64,000 bases of DNA from Streptomyces ortus (GCF_026341275.1 NZ_JAIFZO010000002.1:2209264-2273263); one strand, 5' to 3'; positions 6,921-16,352 are shown, counted from the stretch's first letter. Notes: generated by a model from the letters alone, not told the origin. Made by a program: numbers and translations.

Positions 6921-9893
6921 TCAGGCCGCCGTGGCGGGCGTGAGCAGGACCCTGACCTCCTCGGCCTGTGCGGAGCCGCCGTTCTGCTCCAAGAGGTTGA
7001 CGGCCTCGTGCCAGCACGCCCGGGCCCGGTCCAGCTGCCCGAGCATGGTGAGCGCCCGGCCGAGCAGCGTCAGCACGGTGCCCTGCATCCGGTCGCCGCC
7101 GATGCAGCCGAGCGCCAGTGCCTGCTCGGCGTGCTGCGCGGCCTGTGCGGGCCGGCGGGCCGCAAGATGCACCTCGGCCATCCGGAAGTTGGTGGTGCCT
7201 TCCCAGAGCCGCTGGCGGTGGCCGGCGAAGACGGACAGGGCGTCGGAGAACTGGCTGAGGGCCTCGGCGTGCCGGCCGGCCCGGGTCAGCGCGATGCCCA
7301 GCGTGAAGTGGCCGTTGGCCAGTCGCAGGGTCTTGCCGATCTCCAGGTAGGTCGCCAGGGCGCGCTGCGCGATCTCCACGGCCTTGTCGGTGTTGCCCAT
7401 GCCGAGGTGGGCGCGTGAGAGGTTGCAGAGGCTGAGCGCTTCGAGGGGCCGGTTGCCGATCGCGGCGTACCCCTCTATGGCATGTTCGAAGTGCGTCTTG
7501 CCGCTCGCGAACTGCTCCTGGTGGAGGAAGGTGAGCCCACGGTCGTTGGCCGCCCAGCTCATGGCCATGGCGTCCTGCGCGGCGGCGGCGCGGTCCATGG
7601 AGAGCTGCGCCTGCTCGGCGGCCTGCTGGATCCGGCCGGAGACCAGCAGCGGGTGGGTGAGCGTGGTCCGTGCTCTGCCCTCCGCGTGCGCGTCCCCGGC
7701 GGCCAGGGTGGCGTCGCACATCGCCCTGGCCGTGGTCTCGTACTGGTGGGAGTTGGCGCCCGACTCCGCGAGGTCCCGGGCGGCCCACAGCAGATCCACC
7801 GCGCGCCGCAGCAGCTCCGTGCCCGCCGACTGCCGTACGCACGCCAGCAGGGGCGCGGCCTCCGTGTAGAGCCAGTCGAGCGCGGCGCTGCCTCCGGAGA
7901 AGGTCAGCCCCGGGTACCGCGTCGTCTCCAGGTGGTCCACGAGGCGGTCGCCGGGGCGCTCGATGGCGTAGACGCCCGCGGCCGTGGCGAGGTAGAAGTC
8001 GAGCAGGCGCGACATCGCGGCGGCCCGTTCGCCGGGCGGGTGTTCGTCGCGTTCGGCGCACGCACGCGCGTAGAGCCGGACGAGGTCGTGGTAGCGGTAG
8101 CGGCCGGGCGCGGCCGATTCCAGCAGCGAGGTGTCGACGAGGGATTCGAGGAGTTCCTCGGTGTCGTCGAGGGGCAGGTCGAGGACCGCGGCGGCGGCGG
8201 CCAGGGACATGTCGGGGCCGTCCGCGAGGCCCAGCAGCCGGAAGGCGCGGGCCTGGGCCGCCTCCAGCTGTCCGTAGCCCAGCTCGAAGGTGGCCTTCAC
8301 GGCCAGGTCGCCGGCCTGCAGCTCGTCCAGGCGCCGCCGCTCGTCCGCGAGCTTCGCCGCGAGGACCGAGACGGTCCAGGTGCGCCGGGCGGCCAGCCGG
8401 GAGGCGGCGATCCGGATCGCGAGGGGCAGGAAGCCGCAGGCGGCCACCACGTCCAGCGCGGACTGCCGCTCCGACTCCACCCGCTCGGTGCCGACGATCT
8501 TCGTGAAGAGCTGGAGGGCCTCCTCCGGTGACATCACGTCCAGGTCGACCAGGTGCGCGCCGGCCAGGTCGACCATCCGTGCCCGCGAGGTCACCAGCGC
8601 GGCGCACCCCTCGGTGCCGGGCAGCAGGGGCCGGACCTGGGCCGCGTCCCGGGCGTTGTCCAGCAGCACGAGCACCCGGCGGCCGTCCAGCACCGAGCGG
8701 TACAGCGCCGCCCGTTCCTCCAGGGTGTCCGGAATGGCCGAGTCCGGGGTGCCCAGCGCGCGCAGGAAGGCGCCCAGGACGGCCTCGGGCGCCGCGGCCC
8801 GCGCGCCCGCGCCCTGCAGGTCGATGTACAGCTGTCCGTCCGGGAAGGCGCCTCGCGCCTGGTGGGCGACGTGGACGGCGAGCGTGGTCTTGCCCACGCC
8901 GCCGATGCCGGCCAGCGCGGAGACGGCCATCACGCGGCCCTCGGCGCTGGCGAGGACCTCGCACAGCTCGGAGACGAACGACATGCGGCCGGTGAAGTCC
9001 GGGACGGTGGCGGGTAGTTGTGCCGGACGCACCGGGGTGGCCGCGGTCTCCGGGGCCAGCGGCGCCGAGGGTTCGGCGAGGCCCGGGTCGGCCTGGAGGA
9101 TGCGCTGCTGGAGTTCCTGGAGTTCCGCGCCCGGGTCCACGCCCAGCTCGTCGGCGAGCAGCCGCCGGGTGTCGGCGTACGCGGCCAGCGCTTCGGCCTG
9201 CCGGCCCGAGCGGTACAGCGCCAGCATCAGCAGCGCGCGCAGCCGCTCCCGCAGGGGGTGCGCCGCGGTGAGCGCGGTCAGTTCGGAGACCGCCTCGGCG
9301 TGGCAGCCCTGTTCGAGGTCCATGTCCAGGCGGGACTCGGTGAGCTGGAGCTTCCACTCCTGCAGCCGGGTGCGCTGGGTCTCCGCGTACGGGCCCGGGA
9401 CGCTCGCCAGCACCTCCCCGTCCCACAGGCTGAGCGTCTTGTTCAGCAGGGCGCGCGCATGGCGAAGGTCGCCCCCGCTCTTCGCCTTCTCCGCGTCGGC
9501 CACCAGTTCCTGGGCCAGCGCGAGGTCGAGGGTGGCGCCGCTTCCGGAGGCGTCGCCGCCGGAGGCGTCGGCGAGCCGGATCGCGTAACCGCCGGACTCA
9601 CTGACCAGGACGCCCGGGGAGAGGGTCTTGCGCAGCCGCGAGGCGTACGTACGGACGGCGGCCAGGGCCTGGGACGGCGGGTCGTCGCCCCACAGGGCGT
9701 CGATCAGCTCGCCGGACGTCGCCGTGCGGCCCTCGCGGAGCAGCAGGGCGGCCAGCAGGGCGCGTTGCTGAGGGGACCCCATGGGCAGCGCCTGTGCCCC
9801 CCGCCAGGCGCGCACCGGTCCGAGCACACTGAAGCGCAGGGCCACCGATTCCTCGGGAACCCACTGCTCCGGTACTCGCGGTACACCGTCCAT
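6921..9893 (-). CDS. afsR: AfsR, SARP-type pleiotropic regulator (SARP, NB-ARC, TPR)
   Basis: A 990-residue regulator matching the size and order of S. coelicolor AfsR (993 residues), including the opening MDGVPRVPEQ. Residues about 20-107 form the OmpR-like winged helix, about 115-265 the bacterial transcriptional activation domain, about 300-560 the NB-ARC ATPase (Walker A GIGGVGKTT at 329-337, Walker B RVLVLLDNA at about 406-414), and about 690-975 a series of tetratricopeptide repeats. In the model species AfsR is phosphorylated by AfsK and other Ser/Thr kinases, binds ATP and activates afsS, raising secondary metabolism. No afsK-like gene lies beside it here. afsS follows on the same strand. 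Confidence 0.95.
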   Translation of the reverse strand: MDGVPRVPEQWVPEESVALRFSVLGPVRAWRGAQALPMGSPQQRALLAALLLREGRTATSGELIDALWGDDPPSQALAAVRTYASRLRKTLSPGVLVSESGGYAIRLADASGGDASGSGATLDLALAQELVADAEKAKSGGDLRHARALLNKTLSLWDGEVLASVPGPYAETQRTRLQEWKLQLTESRLDMDLEQGCHAEAVSELTALTAAHPLRERLRALLMLALYRSGRQAEALAAYADTRRLLADELGVDPGAELQELQQRILQADPGLAEPSAPLAPETAATPVRPAQLPATVPDFTGRMSFVSELCEVLASAEGRVMAVSALAGIGGVGKTTLAVHVAHQARGAFPDGQLYIDLQGAGARAAAPEAVLGAFLRALGTPDSAIPDTLEERAALYRSVLDGRRVLVLLDNARDAAQVRPLLPGTEGCAALVTSRARMVDLAGAHLVDLDVMSPEEALQLFTKIVGTERVESERQSALDVVAACGFLPLAIRIAASRLAARRTWTVSVLAAKLADERRRLDELQAGDLAVKATFELGYGQLEAAQARAFRLLGLADGPDMSLAAAAAVLDLPLDDTEELLESLVDTSLLESAAPGRYRYHDLVRLYARACAERDEHPPGERAAAMSRLLDFYLATAAGVYAIERPGDRLVDHLETTRYPGLTFSGGSAALDWLYTEAAPLLACVRQSAGTELLRRAVDLLWAARDLAESGANSHQYETTARAMCDATLAAGDAHAEGRARTTLTHPLLVSGRIQQAAEQAQLSMDRAAAAQDAMAMSWAANDRGLTFLHQEQFASGKTHFEHAIEGYAAIGNRPLEALSLCNLSRAHLGMGNTDKAVEIAQRALATYLEIGKTLRLANGHFTLGIALTRAGRHAEALSQFSDALSVFAGHRQRLWEGTTNFRMAEVHLAARRPAQAAQHAEQALALGCIGGDRMQGTVLTLLGRALTMLGQLDRARACWHEAVNLLEQNGGSAQAEEVRVLLTPATAA

Positions 9894-10081
9894 CGCTGTC
9901 CCCCTGCCGAACCGTCATGACAACCAGGCCAGTTTGCCTTGTTCATGGCGGATGCGTCAGCCGTGGGAGACACCGATCACAGGCCGCCATGCCAGATTCA
10001 CGCAAGCCCACACAGGGCCCACACCCCCTCCCCGCAACCACGCGGTGCCGTACCCGCATTCCGGAGATCGGCCACCAGTAG

Positions 10082-10110
10082 CTGACGGGCCGTCAGATCG
10101 GCGCTACCGT
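10082..10110 (+). promoter_or_regulatory. palindromic operator over a leaderless-type promoter
   Basis: CTGACGGGCCGTCAG (10082-10096) is a perfect 15-bp palindrome. Its left half CTGACG makes a good -35, followed by 17 nt and a -10 TACCGT (10105-10110), then 7 nt and the ATG at 10118. That spacing predicts a transcript starting at or next to the start codon, with a repressor site covering the -35. Related sites occur at 13308-13322 and 39453-39467. Confidence 0.72.
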
Positions 10111-10117
10111 ACAACGC

Positions 10118-11350
10118 ATGGAGACCTTCCCGAAGATCATCTCGGTGGACGACCACACGGTGGAGCCCCCCAACGTCTGGCGGGACCGGCTCCCGTCGAA
10201 GTACCGGGACACCGGGCCGCGCGTCGTACGCGCCCCGCTGAAGGAAATGACCTTCCTGGGCGGGAAGTTCGCTCCCGTCATGGGCAGCCCCGGCGACGAC
10301 GGGCCGATCGGCGACTGGTGGGTCTACGAGGACCTGCACCGCCCGCTCACCCGTCTCGACACGGCCGTCGGCTACGACAGGGACGAGATCAAGCTGGAGA
10401 TCATCACGTACGAGCAGATGCGGCCCGGCTCGTACGACGTCCCGCGGCGCCTGGCCGACATGGACGTCAACCACGTGCAGTCCGCGCTCTGCTTCCCGAC
10501 CTTCCCCCGTTTCTGCGGCCAGACGTTCACCGAGGCCGCGGACCGCGAGCTGGGGCTGCTCTCGGTGCGGGCCTACAACGACTGGATGGTCGAGGAGTGG
10601 TGCGGGCCCGAGGCGCGGGGGCGGCTGATACCGCTCACGCTCATCCCTCTGTGGGACCCGGAGCTCGCCGCGCGGGAGGTGCGGCGCAACGCCTCCAGGG
10701 GTGTGCGGGCCGTCGCCTTCTCCGAGATACCACCGCACCTCGGACTGCCCTCCGTTCATACGGACGCATGGGATCCGTTCCTCGCCGCCTGCGACGAGAC
10801 CGGCACGGTCATCGCGATGCACATCGGGTCCAGCAGCCGGATGCCCTCCACCTCGGCGGACGCGCCGCCGGCCGTCGGTTCGACGATCACCTTCGCCAAC
10901 TGCTGCTTCTCGATGGTCGACTGGCTGATGAGCGGCAAGTTCGAGCGCTTCCCGAATCTGAGGGTGATGTACGCGGAGGGCCAGATCGGCTGGATCCCCT
11001 ACATCCTGGAACGCGCGGACGTCGTCTGGGAGGAGAACCGCGCCTGGGGCGGCGTCGCGGACAAGGTCCACCGCCCGCCCTCCGAACTCTTCACCGAGCA
11101 CGTGTACGGCTGCTTCTTCGACGACGCCTTCGGCCTGAAGAACCTGGACGCGATCGGCGTCGGCAACGTCCTCTACGAGACCGACTACCCCCACTCCGAC
11201 TCCACGTGGCCGGAGTCGCGCCAGGTCGGCGAGGCCCAGATGGGCCACCTGGACGCTGACGTCGTCGACCGGATCGTCCGCCGCAACGCGATCGACCTGC
11301 TGGGCCTCACGGCGGACGGGCTGTGGGCCGGGCCGGGCGGTGCCCGTTGA
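10118..11350 (+). CDS. amidohydrolase family 2 (ACMSD-like TIM barrel)
   Basis: A 410-residue cytoplasmic metal-dependent hydrolase or decarboxylase of the Amidohydro_2 family. The start has the family's shortened metal motif (ISVDDHTVEPPNVW), the middle carries the barrel residues MHIGSSSRM, and the end has ETDYPHSDSTWPESR, a typical strand-8 Asp motif. Family members act on aromatic or cyclic carboxylates and related ring-cleavage products. First gene of a six-gene run to 17815 and coupled to the next gene by overlap. The operator just upstream suggests repression by a TetR-type protein responding to the pathway substrate (inference). Confidence 0.85.
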   Translation: METFPKIISVDDHTVEPPNVWRDRLPSKYRDTGPRVVRAPLKEMTFLGGKFAPVMGSPGDDGPIGDWWVYEDLHRPLTRLDTAVGYDRDEIKLEIITYEQMRPGSYDVPRRLADMDVNHVQSALCFPTFPRFCGQTFTEAADRELGLLSVRAYNDWMVEEWCGPEARGRLIPLTLIPLWDPELAAREVRRNASRGVRAVAFSEIPPHLGLPSVHTDAWDPFLAACDETGTVIAMHIGSSSRMPSTSADAPPAVGSTITFANCCFSMVDWLMSGKFERFPNLRVMYAEGQIGWIPYILERADVVWEENRAWGGVADKVHRPPSELFTEHVYGCFFDDAFGLKNLDAIGVGNVLYETDYPHSDSTWPESRQVGEAQMGHLDADVVDRIVRRNAIDLLGLTADGLWAGPGGAR

Positions 11351-12291
11351 GCGCGCCCCCCGGCGCCGCGTCCCTCACCTACGGGATGCAGCTCCCGGTC
11401 CAGTCGCAGAGCACCCTCTACGCCGAGGCGTGGGAGGCGGACGCGGGCCCGGCCGATCTGGTGGAGATCGCCCGGGTCGCCGACACCTCCGGCTTCGCCT
11501 ACCTCGCGAGCTGCGACCACGTCGCCATCCCCCGCCGCCTGGCCGCCGCGATGAGCACGATCTGGTACGACCCCGTCGCCACCCTCTCCTTCCTGGCGGG
11601 CGTCACCGAACGCGTACGGCTGCTCAGCCACGTCGCCGTCGTCGGACTCCGCCACCCCCTCGCCACCGCCAAGCAGTACGCGACCCTCGACCACCTCAGC
11701 GGCGGACGCCTGATCCTCGGGGTCGGCGCCGGACACGTACAGGAGGAGTTCGAGGCGCTGGGCGCGGACTTCGAGCGGCGCGGCGCGGTGCTGGACGAGT
11801 CCATCGACGCGCTCCGGGCCGCGCTGGGCCCCGAGGAGTTCCCCTCCCACCACGGGAAGCTGTACGACTTCGAGGGGCTCGGCCAGCGCCCCCGGCCCGC
11901 ACAGGAACGGGTGCCCGTGTGGATCGGCGGTTCCTCACCCGCCGCCGTCCGGCGGGCCGCGGTCAAGGGCGACGGGTGGCTGCCGCAGGGGGACCCGCGG
12001 GAGCGGCTGCCCGAGCAGATCGCCCGGCTCGGGCGCCTGCGGGAGGAGGCGGGGGTGCCCCGCCCGTTCACCGTCGGCGCCATCACCGAACCGCTCTACG
12101 TCGGACACCCCTCGTGGGCCGTGGGCCGCCGCACGGTCTCCGGCCCGGCCGAGGAGATCGCCGAGTCGCTGCGCGCGTACGCGGCGATGGGCGTGCACCA
12201 GATCCAGGTGCGGTTCCGGTCCCGGAGCCGGGCCGAACTGACCGACCAGATGGCGGCGTTCGGGTCGGGGGTCGCTCCGCTGCTCGGGTAG
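11347..12291 (+). CDS. LLM class F420-dependent oxidoreductase (luciferase-like)
   Basis: A 314-residue TIM-barrel enzyme of the luciferase-like monooxygenase superfamily. Diagnostic stretches are ATLDHLSGGRLILGVGAGHVQEEFEALG and VWIGGSSPAAVRRAA. Actinobacterial members usually use reduced F420, sometimes FMN. The TTG at 11347 overlaps the preceding stop (TTGA), which favours coupled translation; GTG at 11323 and an internal ATG at 11386 are alternatives. The neighbourhood of ring hydrolase, SDR and dehydrogenase suggests oxidation of a cyclic or terpenoid substrate. The gene for making F420 (fbiC) is also in this window. Confidence 0.85.
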   Translation: MSAPPGAASLTYGMQLPVQSQSTLYAEAWEADAGPADLVEIARVADTSGFAYLASCDHVAIPRRLAAAMSTIWYDPVATLSFLAGVTERVRLLSHVAVVGLRHPLATAKQYATLDHLSGGRLILGVGAGHVQEEFEALGADFERRGAVLDESIDALRAALGPEEFPSHHGKLYDFEGLGQRPRPAQERVPVWIGGSSPAAVRRAAVKGDGWLPQGDPRERLPEQIARLGRLREEAGVPRPFTVGAITEPLYVGHPSWAVGRRTVSGPAEEIAESLRAYAAMGVHQIQVRFRSRSRAELTDQMAAFGSGVAPLLG

Positions 12292-12415
12292 CGGACGCCT
12301 CCGTGTACGCGACCGCGGGTGCGGGTCCGTCGTGACCCGCCACGCCACGGGTCGGAGCCGCAGATGTCACAGCCCCGCGCCCCGACCGTGGGCGCCCATC
12401 GGCCAGGGAGTGTTC

Positions 12416-13249
12416 ATGGGCAAGTTGGACGGACGTGTCGTCGTCGTCACCGGGGCGGCTCGGGGGCAGGGGGAGCAGGAGGCTCGGCTCTTCGTCGAGG
12501 AGGGTGCCTCGGTCCTCGTCGCCGACGTGCTCGACGAGCAGGGCCGGACCCTGGCCAAGGAGCTGGGGGCCCGCGCCCGGTACGTACACCTGGACGTGGG
12601 ACGGGAGGACGACTGGGCGGCGGCGGTGGAGGTGGCGAAGGAGGCGTACGGGAAGGTCGACGGGCTCGTCAACAACGCCGGCATCCTGCGCTTCAACGCC
12701 CTCGTCGACACCCCCCTCGACGAGTTCATGCGGATCGTGCGGGTCAACCAGGTCGGCGTCTTCCTCGGTATCAAGGCGCTCGCCCCCGAGATCGAGGCGG
12801 CCGGCGGCGGGACCGTCGTCAACACCGCCTCGTACACCGGTCTCACCGGCATGGCGTACGTCGGCGCGTACGCCGCGAGCAAGCACGCCATCGTCGGCCT
12901 CACCCGTGTCGCCGCGCTGGAGCTGGCGGCGAAGGGGATCCGCGTCAACGCCGTCTGTCCCGGCGCGATCGACACCGCCATGAGCAACCCCGCCCTGCTC
13001 GCCCCGGCGACCACGGAGGCCGAGGCCGGAGGAGAGGCAGAAGCAGGGGCAGGGGCAGGGGCTGACGCGGAGGCGGCCTCGGCGGCCGTCGCCAGGTTCT
13101 ACCGCAAGCTCGTCCCGATGGGCCGCATCGGCCGGGCCGAGGAGGTCGCCCGCCTCGCCCTCTTCCTGTCCTGCGACGACTCCTCCTACATCACCGGCCA
13201 GCCCTTCGTGATCGACGGGGGATGGCTGGCGGGAGTGCGCGCGATGTGA
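12416..13249 (+). CDS. SDR family oxidoreductase with a low-complexity insertion
   Basis: A 277-residue NAD(P)-dependent short-chain dehydrogenase. The cofactor motif is TGAARGQG, followed by NNAG in VNNAGIL and the catalytic Y-xxx-K in YVGAYAASKHAIVG. In the flexible substrate-loop region after NAVCPGAIDTAMSN there is an unusual stretch of about 25 residues made of Ala, Gly, Glu and Asp, encoded by near-tandem GGGGCA/GAGGCC hexamers at about 13018-13075. The rest, including FVIDGGWLAG, is normal. It likely oxidises an alcohol intermediate of the cluster's pathway. Confidence 0.9.
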   Translation: MGKLDGRVVVVTGAARGQGEQEARLFVEEGASVLVADVLDEQGRTLAKELGARARYVHLDVGREDDWAAAVEVAKEAYGKVDGLVNNAGILRFNALVDTPLDEFMRIVRVNQVGVFLGIKALAPEIEAAGGGTVVNTASYTGLTGMAYVGAYAASKHAIVGLTRVAALELAAKGIRVNAVCPGAIDTAMSNPALLAPATTEAEAGGEAEAGAGAGADAEAASAAVARFYRKLVPMGRIGRAEEVARLALFLSCDDSSYITGQPFVIDGGWLAGVRAM

Positions 13250-13322
13250 CGGGCCATCAGCTATTGACGCCTCACGGGCTCGGTGCCACAGTCGGCGGCA
13301 GGTCAATCTGACGATGCGTCAG
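13246..13322 (+). promoter_or_regulatory. promoter and operators before the second luciferase-like gene
   Basis: CTGACGATGCGTCAG (13308-13322) is a 15-bp palindrome with the same arms as the site at 10082. A weaker copy, GTGACGGGCCATCAG, lies at 13246-13260 across the SDR stop codon. Between them TTGACG (13265-13270), a 17-nt spacer and CACAGT (13288-13293) form a plausible promoter. This suggests that the 13372-17815 genes have their own promoter under the same repressor. Confidence 0.62.
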
Positions 13323-13371
13323 GTTCGGCGTTCGCCGGACGGACGACGGACACAGGGGACGGTGAACCTCC

Positions 13372-14490
13372 TTGGAATTCGGGCTCTTTGTACAGGGATA
13401 CGTGGGCAAGCGGGCCGAGACCGATCCGCTCGCGGAGCACAAGGCGCTGATGGAGGAGACCGAGTACGTCATCCAGGCGGACGCGTCCGGCTTCAAGTAC
13501 GCCTGGGCGTCCGAGCACCACTTCCTGGAGGAGTACTCGCACCTGTCCGCCAACGACGTCTACCTCGGCTATCTGGCGCACGCCACCGAGCGCATCCATC
13601 TGGGATCGGGCATCTTCAACCCGCTCGCCCAGGTCAACCACCCGGTCAAGGTCGCCGAGAAGGTCGCCATGCTCGACCATCTCACCGAGGGCCGCTTCGA
13701 GTTCGGCAGCGGACGCGGGGCCGGCTCGCACGAGATACTCGGCTTCCTCCCCGGCATCACCGACATGAACTACACCAAGGAGATCTGGGAAGAGACCATC
13801 GCCGAGTTCCCCAAGATGTGGCTCCAGGACGAGTACGTCGGCTTCCAGGGCAAGCACTGGCAGCTCCCGCCGCGCAAGATCCTGCCGAAGCCGTACGGGA
13901 AGTCGCACCCCGCCATGTGGTACGCCGCCGGGTCGCCGCCCTCGTACGCCATGGCCGCCCGCAAAGGGCTCGGGGTGCTCGGCTTCAGCGTGCAGAAGGT
14001 CTCCGACATGGAGTGGGTCCTGGACCAGTACAAGACGGCCGTCGTCGACGCCGAGCCGGTCGGCGACTTCGTCAACGACAACGTGATGGTGACGACGACG
14101 GCGGTCTGCGCGCCCACGCACGACGAGGCGGTACGGGTCGCCGTGAGCGGCGGGCTGCACTATCTGCCCTCGCTCGTCTTCCGCTACCACGACACGTTCC
14201 CGCGGCCCGAGGGCTTCCCCGTCTGGCCGGAGACGCTGCCGGAGTACAACGAGGAGTTCATCGAGCTGCTCATCGCGGAGGAGCTGCTGATCTGCGGGGA
14301 TCCGGACGAGGTCCTGACGCAGTGCAAGCGGTGGGAGCAGGCCGGGGCCGATCAGTTGTCGTTCGGGCTGCCCGTCGGGGTGCCCAGGGAGGAGACGCTG
14401 CAGACGATCAGGCTGATCGGGGAGCACGTCATTCCGAAGATAGACACGGATCCCGTGCATCGGACCACGCGGTTCCGCGGGGCGGTCTGA
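13372..14490 (+). CDS. LLM class flavin/F420-dependent oxidoreductase
   Basis: A 372-residue luciferase-like monooxygenase starting from TTG (MEFGLFVQGYVGKRA). Diagnostic parts are EYVIQADASGFKYAWASEHHF, with the EHH motif common in FMN-linked long-chain alkanal monooxygenase relatives, and MLDHLTEGRFEFGSGRGAGS. It is longer than the upstream enzyme and belongs to a different subgroup. Substrate unknown. It follows a palindromic operator and its own probable promoter, and precedes a deacylase-like gene after a 131-nt gap. Confidence 0.87.
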   Translation: MEFGLFVQGYVGKRAETDPLAEHKALMEETEYVIQADASGFKYAWASEHHFLEEYSHLSANDVYLGYLAHATERIHLGSGIFNPLAQVNHPVKVAEKVAMLDHLTEGRFEFGSGRGAGSHEILGFLPGITDMNYTKEIWEETIAEFPKMWLQDEYVGFQGKHWQLPPRKILPKPYGKSHPAMWYAAGSPPSYAMAARKGLGVLGFSVQKVSDMEWVLDQYKTAVVDAEPVGDFVNDNVMVTTTAVCAPTHDEAVRVAVSGGLHYLPSLVFRYHDTFPRPEGFPVWPETLPEYNEEFIELLIAEELLICGDPDEVLTQCKRWEQAGADQLSFGLPVGVPREETLQTIRLIGEHVIPKIDTDPVHRTTRFRGAV

Positions 14491-14621
14491 GGGGCGTCGG
14501 CGGGTGCGGCGGCGTGGCCCGGCCGCGCCCCGCGGCGGAGCCGCATAGCGACACGGCCCCGCGCCCCTTGGCGGGTGTGCCTGCCGCAAGCCAGAAGGTG
14601 ACAGGGAGGGAAGGGGTTGTC

Positions 14622-16352
14622 GTGCTTGACCATCTCATCAAAGGTGTGACCGTCGTCGATGGGTCGGGCGGGGACTCCTTCGTCGCCGATGTCGGGATAC
14701 GGGACGGGCGGATCGCCGTCGTCGGGGCGGTCACCGAGGAGGCCCGCACGTCCGAGGACGCCGCCGGGCTCGTCCTCGCCCCCGGATTCGTCGACCCCCA
14801 CACGCACTACGACGCGCAGCTCTTCTGGGACCCGTACGCGACGCCTTCGCTCAACCACGGCGTGACGACCGTCGCGGGCGGCAACTGCGGTTTCACGCTC
14901 GCCCCCCTGAACCCCGCGCGGCCCGAGGACGCCGACTACACGCGGCGGATGATGTCCAAGGTCGAGGGCATGTCGCTGGTCGCCCTGGAGGAGGGCGCGC
15001 CCTGGAGCTGGCACTCCTTCGGGGAGTACCTCGACGCCCTGGAGGGCCGGATCGCGGTCAACGCGGGCTTCATGGTGGGGCATTGCGCGCTGCGGCGGTA
15101 CGTGATGGGTCCGGACGCGGTGGGCGGGCAGCCCACGCAGGAGCAGCTGGCGGAGATGGTCGCGCTCCTCGACGAGGCGATGGAGGCCGGGGCCTGGGGG
15201 CTGTCCACCACCCAGTCGTCGACGCACTCCGACGGCGACGGCAGGCCCGTCGCCTCCCGGCACGCCGGACCCGCCGAACTCCTCGCCCTGTCCCGGGCGG
15301 TGGGCGAGCGCGAGGGCACCCAGATCGAGGCGATCGTGGCGGGCTGCCTCGACCAGTTCAGCGACGACGAGATCGACCTGTTCGTGGAGATGAGCGCGGC
15401 GGCCGGCCGGCCCCTGAACTGGAACGTCCTGACGATCGACGCGGCCGTGCCCGAGCGCGTCCCGCGGCAGCTGGCGGCGAGCGAGCGGGCCCGTAAGGCC
15501 GGCGGGCGGATCGTGGCGCTCACGATGCCGATCCTCACGCCGATGAACATGTCGCTGGGCACCTTCTGCGCCCTCAACCTCATCCCCGGCTGGGGTGAGA
15601 TCCTGGGCCTCCCGGTGCCCGAGCGGATAGAGAAACTGCGGGACCCGGATGTCCGCGCCGGGATGCTGCGGCGGGCCGAATCCAAGGAGGCGGGCGTCTT
15701 CCGGCGCCTCGCGGACTTCGGCCGGTACGTCATCGGGGACACCTACAGCGCGCAGAACGAGGGCCTCACCGGCCGCGTCGTACGGGACATCGCGGCCGAG
15801 CGGGGCCAGGAACCCTTCGAGTGCATCGTCGAGATCTGCGCCAATGACGTGATGCGTACGGTGCTGTGGCCCATGCCGACCGACAACGACCCCGGCTCGT
15901 GGACCCTGCGCCAGGAGACGTGGCGGCACGAGGACGTGCTGCTCGGCGGCTCGGACGCGGGCGCCCATCTGGACCGGATGTGCGGGGCGCCGTACACGAC
16001 CCGGTTCCTGGGGGATTGCCTGCGGGGCCGCAAACTCGTCACGCTGGAGCAGGCGGTGAAGATGCTCACGGACGATCCGGCACAGCTCTTCGGGCTCCGT
16101 GGGCGCGGACGGATCGCGGAGGGTTTCCATGCGGACCTCGTGCTCTTCGACCCGGAACGGATCGACGCCGGCAAGGCCACCCTGGTGCACGACCTGCCGG
16201 GAGACAGCCCGCGCCTCGACTCCAAGGCGATCGGCATCACGGCCGTGTGGGTCAACGGCGTCGAGTCGATACGCGACGACGTGGTGACCGGGGCCGTACC
16301 GGGCAAGGTGCTCAGGTCGGGCCGCGACACGCGCACGGTGAGCACCAAGTGA
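14622..16352 (+). CDS. N-acyl-D-amino-acid deacylase-like amidohydrolase
   Basis: A 576-residue metal-dependent amidohydrolase of the D-aminoacylase/dihydroorotase group. Visible features are the N-terminal beta-sandwich (VVDGSGGDSFVADVGIRDGRIAVVG), the HTHYDAQ metal motif, an internal VGHCALRRYVMG, the late SDAGAH motif and the closing FHADLVLFDPERID. The GTG at 14622 follows GGGAGGGAAGGGG. The family hydrolyses N-acyl-D-amino acids, but many paralogues in catabolic clusters act on other cyclic amides or esters, so the exact substrate is open. Its stop overlaps the aldehyde dehydrogenase start. Confidence 0.87.
   Translation: MLDHLIKGVTVVDGSGGDSFVADVGIRDGRIAVVGAVTEEARTSEDAAGLVLAPGFVDPHTHYDAQLFWDPYATPSLNHGVTTVAGGNCGFTLAPLNPARPEDADYTRRMMSKVEGMSLVALEEGAPWSWHSFGEYLDALEGRIAVNAGFMVGHCALRRYVMGPDAVGGQPTQEQLAEMVALLDEAMEAGAWGLSTTQSSTHSDGDGRPVASRHAGPAELLALSRAVGEREGTQIEAIVAGCLDQFSDDEIDLFVEMSAAAGRPLNWNVLTIDAAVPERVPRQLAASERARKAGGRIVALTMPILTPMNMSLGTFCALNLIPGWGEILGLPVPERIEKLRDPDVRAGMLRRAESKEAGVFRRLADFGRYVIGDTYSAQNEGLTGRVVRDIAAERGQEPFECIVEICANDVMRTVLWPMPTDNDPGSWTLRQETWRHEDVLLGGSDAGAHLDRMCGAPYTTRFLGDCLRGRKLVTLEQAVKMLTDDPAQLFGLRGRGRIAEGFHADLVLFDPERIDAGKATLVHDLPGDSPRLDSKAIGITAVWVNGVESIRDDVVTGAVPGKVLRSGRDTRTVSTK

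Noticed and set aside
6274..9426. Very long open frame antisense to afsR (about 1050 codons)
   Set aside because: Its Gly/Arg/Pro composition is that of a GC-rich shadow frame, and the opposite strand carries clear SARP, NB-ARC and TPR domains.
13314..14621. Reading-frame fusion upstream of the deacylase-like gene
   Set aside because: The frame is an antisense-free shadow of the luciferase-like gene; the family N-terminus (LDHLIKGVTVVDG) starts at GTG 14622.
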